From NCBI RefSeq assembly GCF_030063245.1, contig NZ_JASISR010000008.1, positions 79,558 through 143,557 of the forward strand: 64,000 nt of DNA, in the 5' to 3' direction. The notes under the pieces are model-generated. The model made no database searches. It worked only from the letters and a program-made list of their open reading frames with translations, and was not told where the DNA came from. Position numbers and translations under genes: made by a program. Below, piece after piece: positions 13,148 to 22,574 of the stretch. The stretch comes from Paenarthrobacter sp. PH39-S1 (lineage in GTDB: Bacteria > Actinomycetota > Actinomycetes > Actinomycetales > Micrococcaceae). How positions within the stretch are numbered: the stretch's first letter is position 1; the number at the start of each line of letters is the position of its first letter.

Positions 13148-13855
13148 CTATGCTTCCGTCAGGACTTTGGTGACGCTCGGGTCCACGGCGATGCCGGGGC
13201 CGAACGTGGTGGCGACGGTTGCCTTCTGCAGGTAACGGCCCTTGGAAGCGGACGGCTTCAGACGAAGCACCTCTTCCAGGGCTGCCGCATAGTTCTCAGC
13301 CAACTGGACGGCCCCGAAGGAGACCTTGCCGACGATGAAGTGGAGGTTGGAGTGCTTGTCCACGCGGAAGTCGATCTTTCCGCCCTTGATGTCCTGCACA
13401 GCCTTGGCAACATCGTTGGTGACGGTACCGGTCTTCGGGTTCGGCATCAGGTTGCGCGGGCCCAGGATCTTACCCAGGCGGCCGACCTTACCCATCAGGT
13501 CCGGAGTTGCCACGGCGGAGTCGAAGTCGGTCCAGCCGCCCTGGATTTTTTCGATCAGGTCGTCGGAACCAACGAAATCGGCTCCGGCTGCGATCGCTGC
13601 CTCGGCACGGTCACCCGTGGCGAAAACAAGTACGCGGGCGGTCTTACCGGTTCCGTGCGGCAGAATAACGGTTCCGCGCACCATCTGGTCCGCCTTGCGG
13701 GGGTCGACGCCCAACCGGAAAGCAACCTCTACGGTCGCATCGAACTTGGACGGGTTGGTTTCCTTGGCGAGCTTAATGGCCTCCATCGGCGCGTAGAAAT
13801 TCTCCGCGTCGATCTTGGCGGCCGCTGCCTCATATGCTTTGCTGCGCTTTGCCAT
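13148..13855 (-). CDS. rplA: 50S ribosomal protein L1
   Basis: L1 stalk protein, 235 residues, normal length. The N-terminus [20 protein letters not shown] and the signatures [12 protein letters not shown] and [15 protein letters not shown] are diagnostic. AAGGAGAAACAGC precedes the ATG at 13855. It is the second gene of the rplK-rplA pair, but the 268-bp gap to rplK is long and contains a 10-bp hairpin (14034-14043 with 14056-14065). Confidence 0.98.
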   Translation of the reverse strand: MAKRSKAYEAAAAKIDAENFYAPMEAIKLAKETNPSKFDATVEVAFRLGVDPRKADQMVRGTVILPHGTGKTARVLVFATGDRAEAAIAAGADFVGSDDLIEKIQGGWTDFDSAVATPDLMGKVGRLGKILGPRNLMPNPKTGTVTNDVAKAVQDIKGGKIDFRVDKHSNLHFIVGKVSFGAVQLAENYAAALEEVLRLKPSASKGRYLQKATVATTFGPGIAVDPSVTKVLTEA

Positions 13856-14123
13856 GCTGCTGTTTCTCCTTGTGCAGTTGTGGTCTGCGGACCGCGCTGG
13901 GCCCTGCCACCGGCGGCGGTTGGCACCTGCGCGCCCTGTCCGCCGTCGTTATCTGGTTTGTCTTGATATTCGGCGATCTCCACCCAGGCGCTGACGCCCT
14001 TGGTCGATCACCAGGGTAATGCTCGGGTTCCTCAGGCTTCGACGGTATTCAATGTGTCGAAGCCTTGCGGGACTCACTTCCGGCGGGTGCGTCGTTCCTC
14101 AACCCCCACCGTCCGTTCATTCC

Positions 14124-14555
14124 TCAGACTTCGACGGTGATGCCCATGGAGCGGGCGGTGCCGGCGATGATCTTCATGGCGCCTTCGATGTCCGTCGCGT
14201 TCAGATCCACCATCTTCTGCGTCGCAATCTCGGTCACCTGGGCCTTGGTCAGGTTGGCAACCTTAACGGTATGCGGGGTTCCTGAACCCTTGGCAACACC
14301 GGCGGCCTTCTTGATCAGCTCTGCAGCCGGCGGCGTCTTGGTGATGAACGTGAAGGAACGGTCTTCGTAGACCGTGATTTCCACCGGGATAACGTTTCCG
14401 CGCTGGGATTCCGTGGCAGCGTTGTACGCCTTGCAGAATTCCATGATGTTGACACCATGCTGACCAAGGGCGGGTCCGATGGGAGGCGCCGGGTTAGCGG
14501 CACCTGCCTGGATCTGCAGCTTGATGAGGCCGGTGACCTTTTTCTTGGGGGCCAA
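14124..14555 (-). CDS. rplK: 50S ribosomal protein L11
   Basis: L11 of the GTPase-associated centre, 143 residues. The start [20 protein letters not shown] and the motif [20 protein letters not shown] are diagnostic. The start codon is TTG (14553-14555), fixed by AAAGGA 7 nt upstream and the conserved N-terminus. It lies between nusG and rplA in the normal order. Confidence 0.98.
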   Translation of the reverse strand: MAPKKKVTGLIKLQIQAGAANPAPPIGPALGQHGVNIMEFCKAYNAATESQRGNVIPVEITVYEDRSFTFITKTPPAAELIKKAAGVAKGSGTPHTVKVANLTKAQVTEIATQKMVDLNATDIEGAMKIIAGTARSMGITVEV

Positions 14556-14696
14556 TTTCGGGTCCTTCTTTCAATAACTTTCCTGGGGCGACGGAGCGCA
14601 CCCCAGGTTCTTTGACCATCATGGCGTGACGGTCACCGCTCCGTTCCGGCTAAGCGGGCCGGTCCGGAGCGAAAACTAATTATACGAGCTCCAGCC

Positions 14697-15647
14697 CTAG
14701 ATCTTTGAAACCTGATTGAACGAGAGCGTGACGGGGGTTTCACGTTCAAAGATGGAGACCAACACCACCAAGGTCTGGGATTCCGGCTTGATTTCGGAGA
14801 TGGTGGCCGGCAGCGTCTCGAACGGGCCGTCCTTGACGATAACGGACTCGCCAACCTCGAAGTCGATAATCGCATCAGCTGGATGGTGCCTGACCGGTTG
14901 GCCTGCTTCGGCCTGCTCTTCCTCGAAGATCGGCGCCAGCATCGAGAAGACCTCGTCCAGACGCAGCGGGACCGGGTTGTGGGCGTTGCCCACAAAGCCT
15001 GTGACGCCGGGAGTGTGGCGGACGACACCCCACGATGCGTCGGTCAGATCCATCCGGACCAGGACGTAGCCGGGGATGCGAACGCGGTTCACGACCTTGC
15101 GCTGCGCATTCTTGATCTCCACGACCTCCTCCATCGGAACCTGGATTTCGAAGATGTGCTCTTCCATATTCAGGGACGTGATGCGGGTTTCGAGGTTCGC
15201 CTTGACGCGGTTTTCGTAGCCGGCGTAGGAGTGGATGACATACCAGTCACCGTCCTGGCGACGCAGCCTGGCCTTGAATTCATCGGCCGGGTCCACTGCG
15301 GCTTCCGCCGCGGCGACCGCGAGGGCATCGACGTCGGACGGATCGGCGACGGCGTCGCTCGGGTCGGTCTCGTCGTCGGCCGTGTCGGTGCGATCGGCGA
15401 CGGCGTCGCTCGGGACGGTCTCGTCGTCAGCCGGTTCCGTGTCGTCGGACGTGTCGCCGGCGGAATCGGGCGTGTCTGCGACGGCGTCGCCCGAGTCGGT
15501 CTCGTCGTCGGCCACCTCCCCGTGCGCCTCCACGGATGATTCTTCTCCGGTTTCGGCTACAGCGGAATTCGAGTCGCCGTCTGCGTTTGCCGCAGCCGCA
15601 CTTTCGTCCAGCACACTCTCGTTTACTTCGAGCTCCTGCTCAGACAC
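14697..15647 (-). CDS. nusG: Transcription termination/antitermination protein NusG
   Basis: Binds RNA polymerase and links it to Rho and the ribosome. The conserved NGN domain begins near residue 135 ([20 protein letters not shown]), and the C-terminal KOW domain includes [20 protein letters not shown]. The first 120 residues of 316 are a highly acidic, low-complexity extension built from repeated [15 protein letters not shown] units, much longer than in E. coli. Acidic extensions also occur in other actinobacterial NusG proteins. The start codon is GTG, with AGGAAA upstream. It is downstream of secE. Confidence 0.97.
   Translation of the reverse strand: MSEQELEVNESVLDESAAAANADGDSNSAVAETGEESSVEAHGEVADDETDSGDAVADTPDSAGDTSDDTEPADDETVPSDAVADRTDTADDETDPSDAVADPSDVDALAVAAAEAAVDPADEFKARLRRQDGDWYVIHSYAGYENRVKANLETRITSLNMEEHIFEIQVPMEEVVEIKNAQRKVVNRVRIPGYVLVRMDLTDASWGVVRHTPGVTGFVGNAHNPVPLRLDEVFSMLAPIFEEEQAEAGQPVRHHPADAIIDFEVGESVIVKDGPFETLPATISEIKPESQTLVVLVSIFERETPVTLSFNQVSKI
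15341..15520 (-). repeat. In-frame repeats coding the acidic NusG extension
   Basis: GATCGGCGACGGCGTCGCTC begins copies at 15341 and 15392, each continuing as CGG-cGGTCTCGTCGTC (39 bp, 51-bp period). A third diverged copy starts at about 15478. The period is a multiple of three, so copies can be gained or lost without breaking nusG. Confidence 0.75.
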
Positions 15648-15734
15648 GTATTTCCTGCTTTCCTAATCCGAACTTAAATGGCTCAAACCGACCCCGTACC
15701 GATGATTCCTGCGGGGTCGGCAATGTCGAGCGCC

Positions 15735-16028
15735 TTATTGCTCTACGGGGCCGCTTCCGCCAAAAATCCACAGGACGGCCTTACCGAAGGCAAGATCCAG
15801 GCCGGTGACGATTGCCATCATGATGATCACGAACACCAGCACCACAACCGTGTAATTCACCAGCTCTTTACGAGTCGGTGCCACAACCTTACGCAGCTCT
15901 CCGATGACTTGCCGGATGAAAAGTGCGATGCGCGCGAAGAACCCGGGCTTACTGGGCTTCGTGCTTTTCTTGGCGGGACGGCCCCGGGAGCTGCTGGCAG
16001 CTGTTTCGGTCACCAATGCCTCACTCAT
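15735..16028 (-). CDS. secE: Preprotein translocase subunit SecE
   Basis: Small essential subunit of the SecYEG channel, 97 residues from this start. It has a basic linker (RGRPAKKSTKPSKPG), an amphipathic region FFARIALFIRQVIGELRKVV, the conserved PTRKELVNYT and one membrane span near the C-terminus. The ATG at 16028 is used. The in-frame GTG at 16013 (MTETAASSSRG) has a better-spaced GAGG and may be the true start. It is upstream of nusG and downstream of tRNA-Trp, the common bacterial order. A hairpin (15688-15696 with 15712-15720) lies between secE and nusG. Confidence 0.95.
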   Translation of the reverse strand: MSEALVTETAASSSRGRPAKKSTKPSKPGFFARIALFIRQVIGELRKVVAPTRKELVNYTVVVLVFVIIMMAIVTGLDLAFGKAVLWIFGGSGPVEQ

Positions 16029-16188
16029 CCTCGTAGGTCCGGTCACCTGTTCAGAGCTGAACGGTTCCTTAGTGCTGGTTTTTCCACGCCGCTGTTTACT
16101 TCAGTGCTGGTTGTCGCTGAGCCGTGCAGCGGATCCGGGATCGATAATCGTGATGACTATCGGCCCGGGCCGCCGCACCGATTGTGCG

Positions 16189-16261
16189 CAGGGCAGACAG
16201 GACTCGAACCTGCAACCTGCGGTTTTGGAGACCGCTGCGCTACCAATTGCGCCACTACCCT
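16189..16261 (-). tRNA. tRNA-Trp (anticodon CCA)
   Basis: The 73-nt sequence folds as a full cloverleaf: acceptor AGGGTAG with CTGCCCT (one T-G pair), D-arm GCGC/GCGC, anticodon stem GCGGT/ACCGC around CTCCAAA, and T-arm GCAGG/CCTGT with loop TTCGAGT. The discriminator is G. The 3' CCA is not encoded. tRNA-Trp next to secE-nusG is a common arrangement. Confidence 0.97.
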
Positions 16262-16368
16262 ATGTAGCCGGTGATCCCTCGCCATCCGCCCCGGCCTCCA
16301 TCGGAGATCCTCTGCAGGAATCCGTCCGATAGGCGCGGTTCATCATGGCGATTTCAACACCGGGAAAC

Positions 16369-16398
16369 AGTCTACGCAATCAAAGGCCCCACGTCGAA
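16369..16398 (-). promoter_or_regulatory. Promoter for tRNA-Trp
   Basis: On the minus strand TTCGAC (rc of 16393-16398) and TAGACT (rc of 16369-16374) are 18 bp apart. The -10 matches the TAnACT boxes seen upstream of thyA, asd and pfkA in this window. It would give a 5' leader of about 100 nt. Confidence 0.5.
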
Positions 16399-16473
16399 CC
16401 GGGACGCCCGTACGCCTAAACTAGACTCGGATATCCCCACCAGGTACGAACCTCTCCAGAAAGAGTCCCCCAA

Positions 16474-17709
16474 ATGTCTGCCGAAGTGAGCGCAGTTCCC
16501 TCCGCCCCTGCCGCGCGGGTATCCGCCCGGATCGCCGCGATTGCCGAGTCGGCCACGCTGGCCGTGGATGCCAAGGCCAAGGCGCTCAAGGCGGCGGGAC
16601 ATCCGGTGATCGGATTCGGCGCCGGGGAACCCGACTTCGCGACTCCCGATTACATTGTTGAGGCGGCCATCGAAGCTGCCCGTCAGCCCCGCAACCACCG
16701 GTATTCCCCCGCGGCTGGCCTGCCGGAGCTCAAGGCGGCCATTGCCGCCAAGACCCTGCGGGATTCCGGTTACCGCGTTGACCCGTCGCAGGTGGTCGTC
16801 ACCAATGGAGGGAAACAGGCCGTCTACGAGGCATTCGCAACCCTGCTGGATCCGGGTGACGAGGTGCTGCTGCCGACGCCGTACTGGACAACCTATCCGG
16901 AGGCCATCCGGCTTGCCGGCGGTGTACCGGTGGAGGTTTTCGCCGGGCCGGAGCAGGGCTATCTGATCAGCGTCGACCAGCTGGAGGCTGCCCTGACCCC
17001 GCGGACCAAGATCCTATTGTTCGTCTCGCCGTCAAACCCGACCGGGGCCGTATATTCCCCGGAACAGACCAAGGACATCGGTCAATGGGCGGCCGCGAAG
17101 GGCTTGTGGGTCATCACCGACGAAATCTACGAGCACCTGACATACGACGGCGTGCCGTTCACCTCGATTGCCACCGCGGCGCCGGAACTCGGCGACCGCG
17201 TGGTCATCCTCAACGGCGTCGCTAAGACCTACGCCATGACCGGCTGGCGGGTTGGTTGGATGATCGGGCCCAAAGACGTAGTGAAGGCGGCGACGAATCT
17301 GCAGTCACATGCGACCTCCAACGTCGCCAACATCACCCAGCTGGCGGCCCTAGCCGCCGTCGCCGGTCCTTTGACTGCCGTGGAAGAGATGAAGGTGGCC
17401 TTCGATCGTCGCCGCAAGGCCATCGTTGCGGGTCTCAATGCGATCGACGGCGTCGTTTGCCCAACGCCGCACGGCGCCTTCTACGTGTACGCGGACGTCC
17501 GCGGGTTGCTCGGCCGCGAACTGGGCGGCGTGCGGTGCGCCACTTCGGCCGAGCTGGCCGCCCTCATCCTGGACACGGTGGAGGTGGCCGTTGTTCCCGG
17601 CGAGGCGTTCGGCCCTAGTGGCTTCCTCCGATTCTCCTACGCCCTCGGAGACGATGACCTAGCCGTTGGCGTCCGTCGGCTGCAGGAGTTCCTGGGCAGC
17701 GCGGAGTAA
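16474..17709 (+). CDS. Pyridoxal-phosphate aspartate aminotransferase family
   Basis: Class I/II aminotransferase, 411 residues, most like the aspartate aminotransferases (AspC, subgroup I-gamma) of actinobacteria. The PLP lysine is Lys251 in [16 protein letters not shown]. Upstream motifs [15 protein letters not shown] and [11 protein letters not shown], and the C-terminal Arg in FLRFSYAL, are intact. AGAAAG precedes the ATG at 16474. TAGACT at 16422-16427 is a likely -10 box. It is divergent from tRNA-Trp. Substrate choice (Asp/Glu versus others) is inferred from the family only. Confidence 0.9.
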   Translation: MSAEVSAVPSAPAARVSARIAAIAESATLAVDAKAKALKAAGHPVIGFGAGEPDFATPDYIVEAAIEAARQPRNHRYSPAAGLPELKAAIAAKTLRDSGYRVDPSQVVVTNGGKQAVYEAFATLLDPGDEVLLPTPYWTTYPEAIRLAGGVPVEVFAGPEQGYLISVDQLEAALTPRTKILLFVSPSNPTGAVYSPEQTKDIGQWAAAKGLWVITDEIYEHLTYDGVPFTSIATAAPELGDRVVILNGVAKTYAMTGWRVGWMIGPKDVVKAATNLQSHATSNVANITQLAALAAVAGPLTAVEEMKVAFDRRRKAIVAGLNAIDGVVCPTPHGAFYVYADVRGLLGRELGGVRCATSAELAALILDTVEVAVVPGEAFGPSGFLRFSYALGDDDLAVGVRRLQEFLGSAE

Positions 17710-17769
17710 GGGCAGCACAGAGTAGTGGCAAGGGAAAGTGGGGCGGTGCAAAAGAGGCGAGCCATGACG

Positions 17770-18495
17770 CTAGTGTTCGAGGCGATCCTGCCAGCGATGC
17801 CAGGGCGCTTCCATTTTCCAATGAACGCTTAGGGTGTGGAATGCGCGGGAGAAACGACGCATGAGATTCCTTGACCCGCATAGGGCTCGAGGCGAGATTC
17901 CCACACGGAGATTGGAATCGTAGCGGATTTTGCGATGCGGTCCAAGGATGAAGCTCAAATCGATGTCGTCGTGCACTTGCGCATCGTATCGTCGTACGCT
18001 GCGCCGGACCTCGCACCAGCAGCTGCGCCGAATAGCCATATTGGAACCGAACAGGGGCCAGTGCGCCAGCGCTGCACCGACGGCGAGAAAGTACAGCCTC
18101 ATGTACAGGATCCCTGCTAAGGCTCGCTGATAGCGGGGAAGACCATAAAAAACGCCGGGGCCGGTGAGACCTGTTAGCGTCTCATCCGCAGCAAAATGCG
18201 CGGCGATCCTGGCCAACCAATCGGGGGGAGGCCTGGAGTCCGCATCACACCGGACAAGAATATCCCCGACGGCGGCGTCGTAGCCGGCCGCGGCAGCGGC
18301 CCAAATGCCGTTCGCTTGCTCAGGAACCACCGCGGCACCATAGAGTTCGGCAATACGTGCGCTTTCGTCCCGGCATCCGTTGTCAACGACGATAACTTCA
18401 ATCGGGTCCACTGTTTGCTTGGCGAGGGCCTGTAAGCACTGCTTGAGGTTTTCGGCGTCGTCCCTGCAGGGGATCACCACAGACAGCGTCAGCAC
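17770..18495 (-). CDS. GT2 family glycosyltransferase
   Basis: Predicted inverting sugar-nucleotide transferase of 241 residues. The GT-A fold start LTLSVVIPCRDDAENLKQCL, the metal-binding CDADSRPP (DxD) and the later acidic motif HDDIDLSF are visible. A hydrophobic stretch near residues 125-145 may bind the membrane. The start is GTG, with no clear ribosome site. No sugar-pathway genes are nearby, so the acceptor is unknown. Its arginine-rich C-terminus and lower GC resemble the neighbouring genes to 20.4 kb. Confidence 0.8.
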   Translation of the reverse strand: MLTLSVVIPCRDDAENLKQCLQALAKQTVDPIEVIVVDNGCRDESARIAELYGAAVVPEQANGIWAAAAAGYDAAVGDILVRCDADSRPPPDWLARIAAHFAADETLTGLTGPGVFYGLPRYQRALAGILYMRLYFLAVGAALAHWPLFGSNMAIRRSCWCEVRRSVRRYDAQVHDDIDLSFILGPHRKIRYDSNLRVGISPRALCGSRNLMRRFSRAFHTLSVHWKMEAPWHRWQDRLEH

Positions 18496-18581
18496 TCTGC
18501 GGACGGTCCACCTTTTGGGACAATCCCAACCTGACCGCCCGCCGTCCTCATACTCCGCCTAACATGAATGAAGGCTGCGGG

Positions 18582-18797
18582 CTACTTTTTTTCTTCCAGC
18601 CGCAGTGCGATGCCGATTGCGAAAAAAGTGGGTGCCCAGTGCCCGATGAAAATTCCCCAGCGGTCTGATTGGGCCTTGGAATCGCCCGGCTTGCCTCGGC
18701 TAATAAGCCACGCTATGAAGGAAAGGGCAATGGAGGCGAATCCACCAAGATACGCATACTCACTCTTGATTCCGGTTTCGTGAAGCTTCTCAATCAT
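18582..18797 (-). CDS. Small two-span membrane protein, unknown function
   Basis: A 71-residue protein with hydrophobic segments at about residues 16-33 and 48-65, a central GKPGDSKAQSDRWG loop and a charged C-terminus. A strong GGAGGT site precedes the ATG at 18797, supporting a real gene. I recall similar short proteins in other actinobacteria but no function. It is upstream of the glycosyltransferase and downstream of the photolyase, with about 85-150 bp gaps. Confidence 0.7.
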   Translation of the reverse strand: MIEKLHETGIKSEYAYLGGFASIALSFIAWLISRGKPGDSKAQSDRWGIFIGHWAPTFFAIGIALRLEEKK

Positions 18798-18948
18798 TCA
18801 GACCGACCTCCGTAGGTAATCAAATCGTTGAAGAGCTTCCAGCCTTGCACAGATCGTGCATGATTTGAAGGGTCTGGATGACGCTCCCCCTTTGACGGAT
18901 GGCAACCTTCTCTCCGTGCGGGATCTGCAACTGATGTCAGCGCTTGAC

Positions 18949-20358
18949 CTAGAGCGGGTCCTCGAGAGCGGCGTAGGCATCCAATGCTCTCTCCCGTGAA
19001 GGTGCTAGTTCTACTATGGGCGGTGGGTATTTCTTATTGCCGTCCTGGGAGTGTGGCCCTTTCCAAGGCTCGTGGATCGCCTTGGGACCGAGCCCGGCGA
19101 GCTCGGCGACGAACTGGCGCAAATAAGCCCCGTCCGGATCGAATTTACGACTCTGCGTTATTGGATTGAAAACTCTAAAATATGGTGCCGCGTCGGCACC
19201 GGAGCCGGCCACCCATTGCCAGTTCGCCGGATTGTTGGCGGCGTCAGCGTCCACCAACGTGTCCCAGAACCATTGCTCGCCAACCCGCCAGTCTACGAGC
19301 AGATTCTTGACCAGGAACGACGCAACGACCATGCGTATGCGGTTATGCATCCAACCGGTCTGCCAGAGCTGGCGCATTCCGGCGTCCACCAGCGGGTATC
19401 CGGTACGGCCTTGCTGCCAGGCTGCCAGTTCCCCCGGGGACGGTGTCTGCCATTGGAAGGCATCAAATTTCCGACGATAGTTTACAGCGGCGAGGTGCGG
19501 ATGGAAGTAGAGCAACTGCCAGCAGAACTCCCGCCACCCCAGTTCGGTACGGAACACCGCCAGATCCTCGGCTGCGCCACCCTGGACGGAACGAATCGCG
19601 TGCCAGATTCGAAAGGGGCTGATTTCGCCAAACCGCAGATGTGGTGACAGCCGGCTGGTTGCTTCGACGGCTGGCTTGTCTCGATCCACGGCGTAGCCGG
19701 CGCCGCCGCGGTCGCAGAATTCCGCCAAGCGGCGTTCGGCTCCGTCTTCGCCCGGGGACCATTCAGCGCTCAGTCCGGCAGCCCAGTCAGGTTTGGGCAG
19801 CAGGGACCAACTGCTCAACACGTCGCTGTCAGCATGGACGGCATCAATAAAGGACGATGCGGGCAGGGGATGGCGAGGTTCGGACCGATCGGTGCACGCT
19901 CGCCAAAATGGCGTGAAAACTTTATAGGGTGTTCCCGATCCCGTCTTGATCTCCCAAGGCTCGAACAGCAGATTGGCGTGAAAACTTGCCACCTCCAGCC
20001 CTTGGTTAGTCAAGGCGGCTTTGATCTGCCCATCAATGGCCCTCTCCGCCGAGCCATAGCGGCGGTTCCAAAAAACCGCTTCTACTTTCATCTCGCTGAC
20101 GAGATCGCCCACTACGTCAAAGGCTTTGCCGCGCCGGAGTACAAGAGTGGAGCCGATTGCCTTCAGCGACAAGTCCAACGCAGCCAAGGATTTGTGGAGC
20201 CACCATTTCGTGGCACCGCCCAAAGGCCGTATCCCGGTGCTCTGCTCATCCAGAATGTAGACGACGGCAACCTTTCCGCCTCGGCCGCAGGCAGCATGAA
20301 GTGCAGGATTGTCGACTAGGCGCAGGTCATCGCGAAGCCACACCAGAGAAGTGCCCAT
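18949..20358 (-). CDS. phr: Deoxyribodipyrimidine photolyase (DNA photolyase)
   Basis: Light-driven repair of pyrimidine dimers; 469 residues, class I CPD type or a related cryptochrome/photolyase. The N-terminal antenna domain begins TSLVWLRDDLRLVDNPAL. The FAD domain carries LSPHLRFGEISPFRIW, GYPLVDAGMRQLWQTGWMHN and NPANWQWVAGSGADAAPYFR, all typical. It stands near the carotenoid operon on the same strand, consistent with a light-protection neighbourhood, but the 500-bp interval with another gene argues against one transcript. Confidence 0.95.
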   Translation of the reverse strand: MGTSLVWLRDDLRLVDNPALHAACGRGGKVAVVYILDEQSTGIRPLGGATKWWLHKSLAALDLSLKAIGSTLVLRRGKAFDVVGDLVSEMKVEAVFWNRRYGSAERAIDGQIKAALTNQGLEVASFHANLLFEPWEIKTGSGTPYKVFTPFWRACTDRSEPRHPLPASSFIDAVHADSDVLSSWSLLPKPDWAAGLSAEWSPGEDGAERRLAEFCDRGGAGYAVDRDKPAVEATSRLSPHLRFGEISPFRIWHAIRSVQGGAAEDLAVFRTELGWREFCWQLLYFHPHLAAVNYRRKFDAFQWQTPSPGELAAWQQGRTGYPLVDAGMRQLWQTGWMHNRIRMVVASFLVKNLLVDWRVGEQWFWDTLVDADAANNPANWQWVAGSGADAAPYFRVFNPITQSRKFDPDGAYLRQFVAELAGLGPKAIHEPWKGPHSQDGNKKYPPPIVELAPSRERALDAYAALEDPL

Positions 20359-20397
20359 TGGCGGTCAATCCACCGTTCAATTAGTGTTCGGACGCGC

Positions 20398-20880
20398 CTA
20401 GAGTTCGACGACGTGACTGTCACCGGCGTTGATCTGCTTGCCGGTGACGCGCGCCTTGGCCCAGCGAAAGGCGACGCTGGCCACGCCGCCGGGCGTTTCC
20501 CAGTATTCGGCCGAATCCGAGTCGACGTGAATGAGCGTCAGACCAGGTGTTTCAGGGCCGTCGGGGAAGAACGCCGTATTGGCCTGACTCCACAGCTCCC
20601 TGACCTTCGCCGTGTCCTGCAAGGTTTTAGCAGTGCCGGAGACCGATACCCAGTCGGTGCCATGACCGAAGGAAACATTGACCTTATTGCTTAGTTCCAG
20701 CTCCGCCACGACGGAGGTGTCCTTATCGGTAAGGAACCACAGGTCCGCATCGTCAGCGGTCTGCTGTACGGTCATCGGCCGGCTGATCGGCGTTCCAACC
20801 TTGTCGACGGTGGTGAACATGCCGATTTTGGACTTATTAACGATATCGATGATCCGGCGGATTTCCTCATTCTCTGCCAT
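20398..20880 (-). CDS. Pyridoxamine 5'-phosphate oxidase-fold general stress protein
   Basis: A 160-residue split-barrel flavin/F420-binding protein of the general stress type (COG3871-like). It has an N-terminal helix and the conserved KIGMFTTVDKVGTPISRPM. AAGGAGAC, 5 nt before the ATG at 20880, fixes the start. It follows crtEb by 77 bp on the same strand. A weak hairpin (TCCCGG / CCGGGA near 20928-20951) between them leaves co-transcription open. Enzymatic activity is not implied. Confidence 0.85.
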   Translation of the reverse strand: MAENEEIRRIIDIVNKSKIGMFTTVDKVGTPISRPMTVQQTADDADLWFLTDKDTSVVAELELSNKVNVSFGHGTDWVSVSGTAKTLQDTAKVRELWSQANTAFFPDGPETPGLTLIHVDSDSAEYWETPGGVASVAFRWAKARVTGKQINAGDSHVVEL

Positions 20881-20957
20881 GACGTCTCCTTGCGTTGCGG
20901 TGGTAGCTTCTTCCTTTTTCATCCTATGGGTCCCGGTCAAGGGCCGGGAGGAGAACT

Positions 20958-21839
20958 TCATCGTGCGGCGTACCAGATGAGTAACAGCGTCACCAGGAAG
21001 CCGGTCGAAAAATTGATCCACAGGAATCGCTTCCAGCCGGCATTGGCGGATTCGGCCGAGGCGTCCGTGATGAACCAGTAGGGCGCGGCGCTGGCCGCGT
21101 AAGGAAGGACAAGAATGGCAGCTAATGGTCCCGGCCAGCTGGTGCCTAGCATCAGGACGCCGCCCAAGAGGTACAGGATCACGGACAGCCGGACGGTGCG
21201 TCTTCCATTGAGGACTGTGGCGATGGAACGGATGCCGGCGTCGCGGTCCGCGGTGATGTCCTGCACAGCGCCGAAGGCATGACTGGCTACGCCCCATAAA
21301 AAGAACGCACCCAACAGGGCCAGGAGCTGCGTGTTCCATACCGCCCCTGCCAATGCCAGTGCGAAGGTGGCGGGGCTGACGAAGTGGGTACTGGAGGTAG
21401 TAGAGTCCAAAAAAGGCCGCTCCTTGAAGCGCAGCCCTGGAACGCTGTAGGCCATAACAGCGAAGACGCTCACCGCGAGCACGGCCCACGACAGCGGATT
21501 GCCGACCACGGCAAGATAGATCAGAAAAGGGACATTAGTGACTGCCGCGGCGATGAGCGTCGTGCGATGCATGACCCGCCCGAGTACCGCGCCCTCCACT
21601 CCGCCTTTTCGTGGATTTCGCAGATCGGACTCATAGTCGAAAACATCGTTGATGCCGTACATGGCCAAATTGTAGGGAATCAGGAAGTACAGGGTTCCGA
21701 TAACCCAGGTGAGATCTATTCCTCCGGTCGTCAGCAGATAGGCGGCCCCAAACGGGTATGCGGTGTTGACCCAGGAAATGGGTCGGGAGGAGACGAATAG
21801 AACTCGTAGGGGGGATGGTGTGGTTGACTGCTCACTCAT
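20958..21839 (-). CDS. crtEb: Lycopene elongase, UbiA-family prenyltransferase
   Basis: Integral membrane prenyltransferase, 293 residues, adding dimethylallyl units to lycopene to form C45/C50 carotenoids (flavuxanthin) in the decaprenoxanthin pathway. The two Asp-rich sites are visible: NDVFDYESD and DITADRDAGIRS. About eight hydrophobic spans follow. The ATG at 21839 has GGAAGGA upstream and overlaps the end of crtYf by 8 bp. It is the last crt gene of the operon, as in Corynebacterium glutamicum. Confidence 0.92.
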   Translation of the reverse strand: MSEQSTTPSPLRVLFVSSRPISWVNTAYPFGAAYLLTTGGIDLTWVIGTLYFLIPYNLAMYGINDVFDYESDLRNPRKGGVEGAVLGRVMHRTTLIAAAVTNVPFLIYLAVVGNPLSWAVLAVSVFAVMAYSVPGLRFKERPFLDSTTSSTHFVSPATFALALAGAVWNTQLLALLGAFFLWGVASHAFGAVQDITADRDAGIRSIATVLNGRRTVRLSVILYLLGGVLMLGTSWPGPLAAILVLPYAASAAPYWFITDASAESANAGWKRFLWINFSTGFLVTLLLIWYAAR

Positions 21840-22194
21840 GGGGTCCTTCCTGCAACGTTGTCGTCCTACCCGGCTTCTTGGCCAGCCCGATCCACATGGC
21901 CGGCAGCAGCAGGAGCGCACCGACCGGGTACGCGAAGTCCTCGAGGGGGGCCAGCCCGATCATTGCGCCGGAAATCTTCTCCGGATTGTAGCCAAAGAGG
22001 CCTGCGGCGATCATCGCGTTGTCGAAAACAGCCGTCAGCACCAACAGCAGCGCTGCAGATTGCCCCACCGCTCGCAGGTGAAAGGACCAAAGCTTGCCGC
22101 TAAGGGGGCTCCGCTGACTGATTCGGATGAAGGCGGCAACCGCGGCGACGGCAGCAGGTAGCAGGAACACGACGTTGATAGTCCAATACGTCAT
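21832..22194 (-). CDS. crtYf: C50 carotenoid epsilon-cyclase subunit
   Basis: A 120-residue membrane protein of the heterodimeric lycopene-cyclase-domain family. Together with CrtYe it cyclises flavuxanthin to decaprenoxanthin. The motif APLEDFAYPVGA is characteristic of the family, and three hydrophobic spans are seen. The start ATG at 22194 overlaps the crtYe stop as ATGA. It is smaller than fused cyclases but normal for the split type. Confidence 0.88.
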   Translation of the reverse strand: MTYWTINVVFLLPAAVAAVAAFIRISQRSPLSGKLWSFHLRAVGQSAALLLVLTAVFDNAMIAAGLFGYNPEKISGAMIGLAPLEDFAYPVGALLLLPAMWIGLAKKPGRTTTLQEGPHE

Positions 22195-22574
22195 GAGGCA
22201 CTCGCATCCCGGGATGCACGGCCGACGGAACCGGTGCCGGTCCGGGGAGGCGGCTGGAAGCTGCCGGTGCGCGCCCGCCGACTCAGGCCGGTGTAAAGGA
22301 TCATGGTCAGATAGCACAGGAATGCCAGGAAGAAGGCTTCCTCCAACGGAAGCTCGGGAGCGATCATGAGGCCCGTCATAATATCTGTTTCCCCGCGATA
22401 GAAGATGCCCAATCGAATTCCCGTCACGTCCCACGACAGAAAGAATGCCATCCCTATAGCCACCACAACGGAGGCGCAGACTGGTTGTTCCCAGAAAAAC
22501 AGGCGGTATCGCCAGTCCAACGTGGCCATTCCGGCCAGGGAAAGGAGCAAAACGCCCAAATACAGCATGCTCAT
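22191..22574 (-). CDS. crtYe: C50 carotenoid epsilon-cyclase subunit
   Basis: A 127-residue partner of CrtYf. The N-terminal span MSMLYLGVLLLSLAGMATLD, a central pair of spans and the conserved PELPLEEAFF motif identify it. The basic Pro-rich C-terminus is cytosolic by prediction. The ATG at 22574 overlaps the crtI stop by one base (TGATG), so translation is probably coupled. Confidence 0.88.
   Translation of the reverse strand: MSMLYLGVLLLSLAGMATLDWRYRLFFWEQPVCASVVVAIGMAFFLSWDVTGIRLGIFYRGETDIMTGLMIAPELPLEEAFFLAFLCYLTMILYTGLSRRARTGSFQPPPRTGTGSVGRASRDASAS

Noticed and set aside
20881..21489. Long upstream extension of the general stress protein frame
   Set aside because: The extension is antisense to crtEb and has no conserved residues; the ATG at 20880 has a clear ribosome site.
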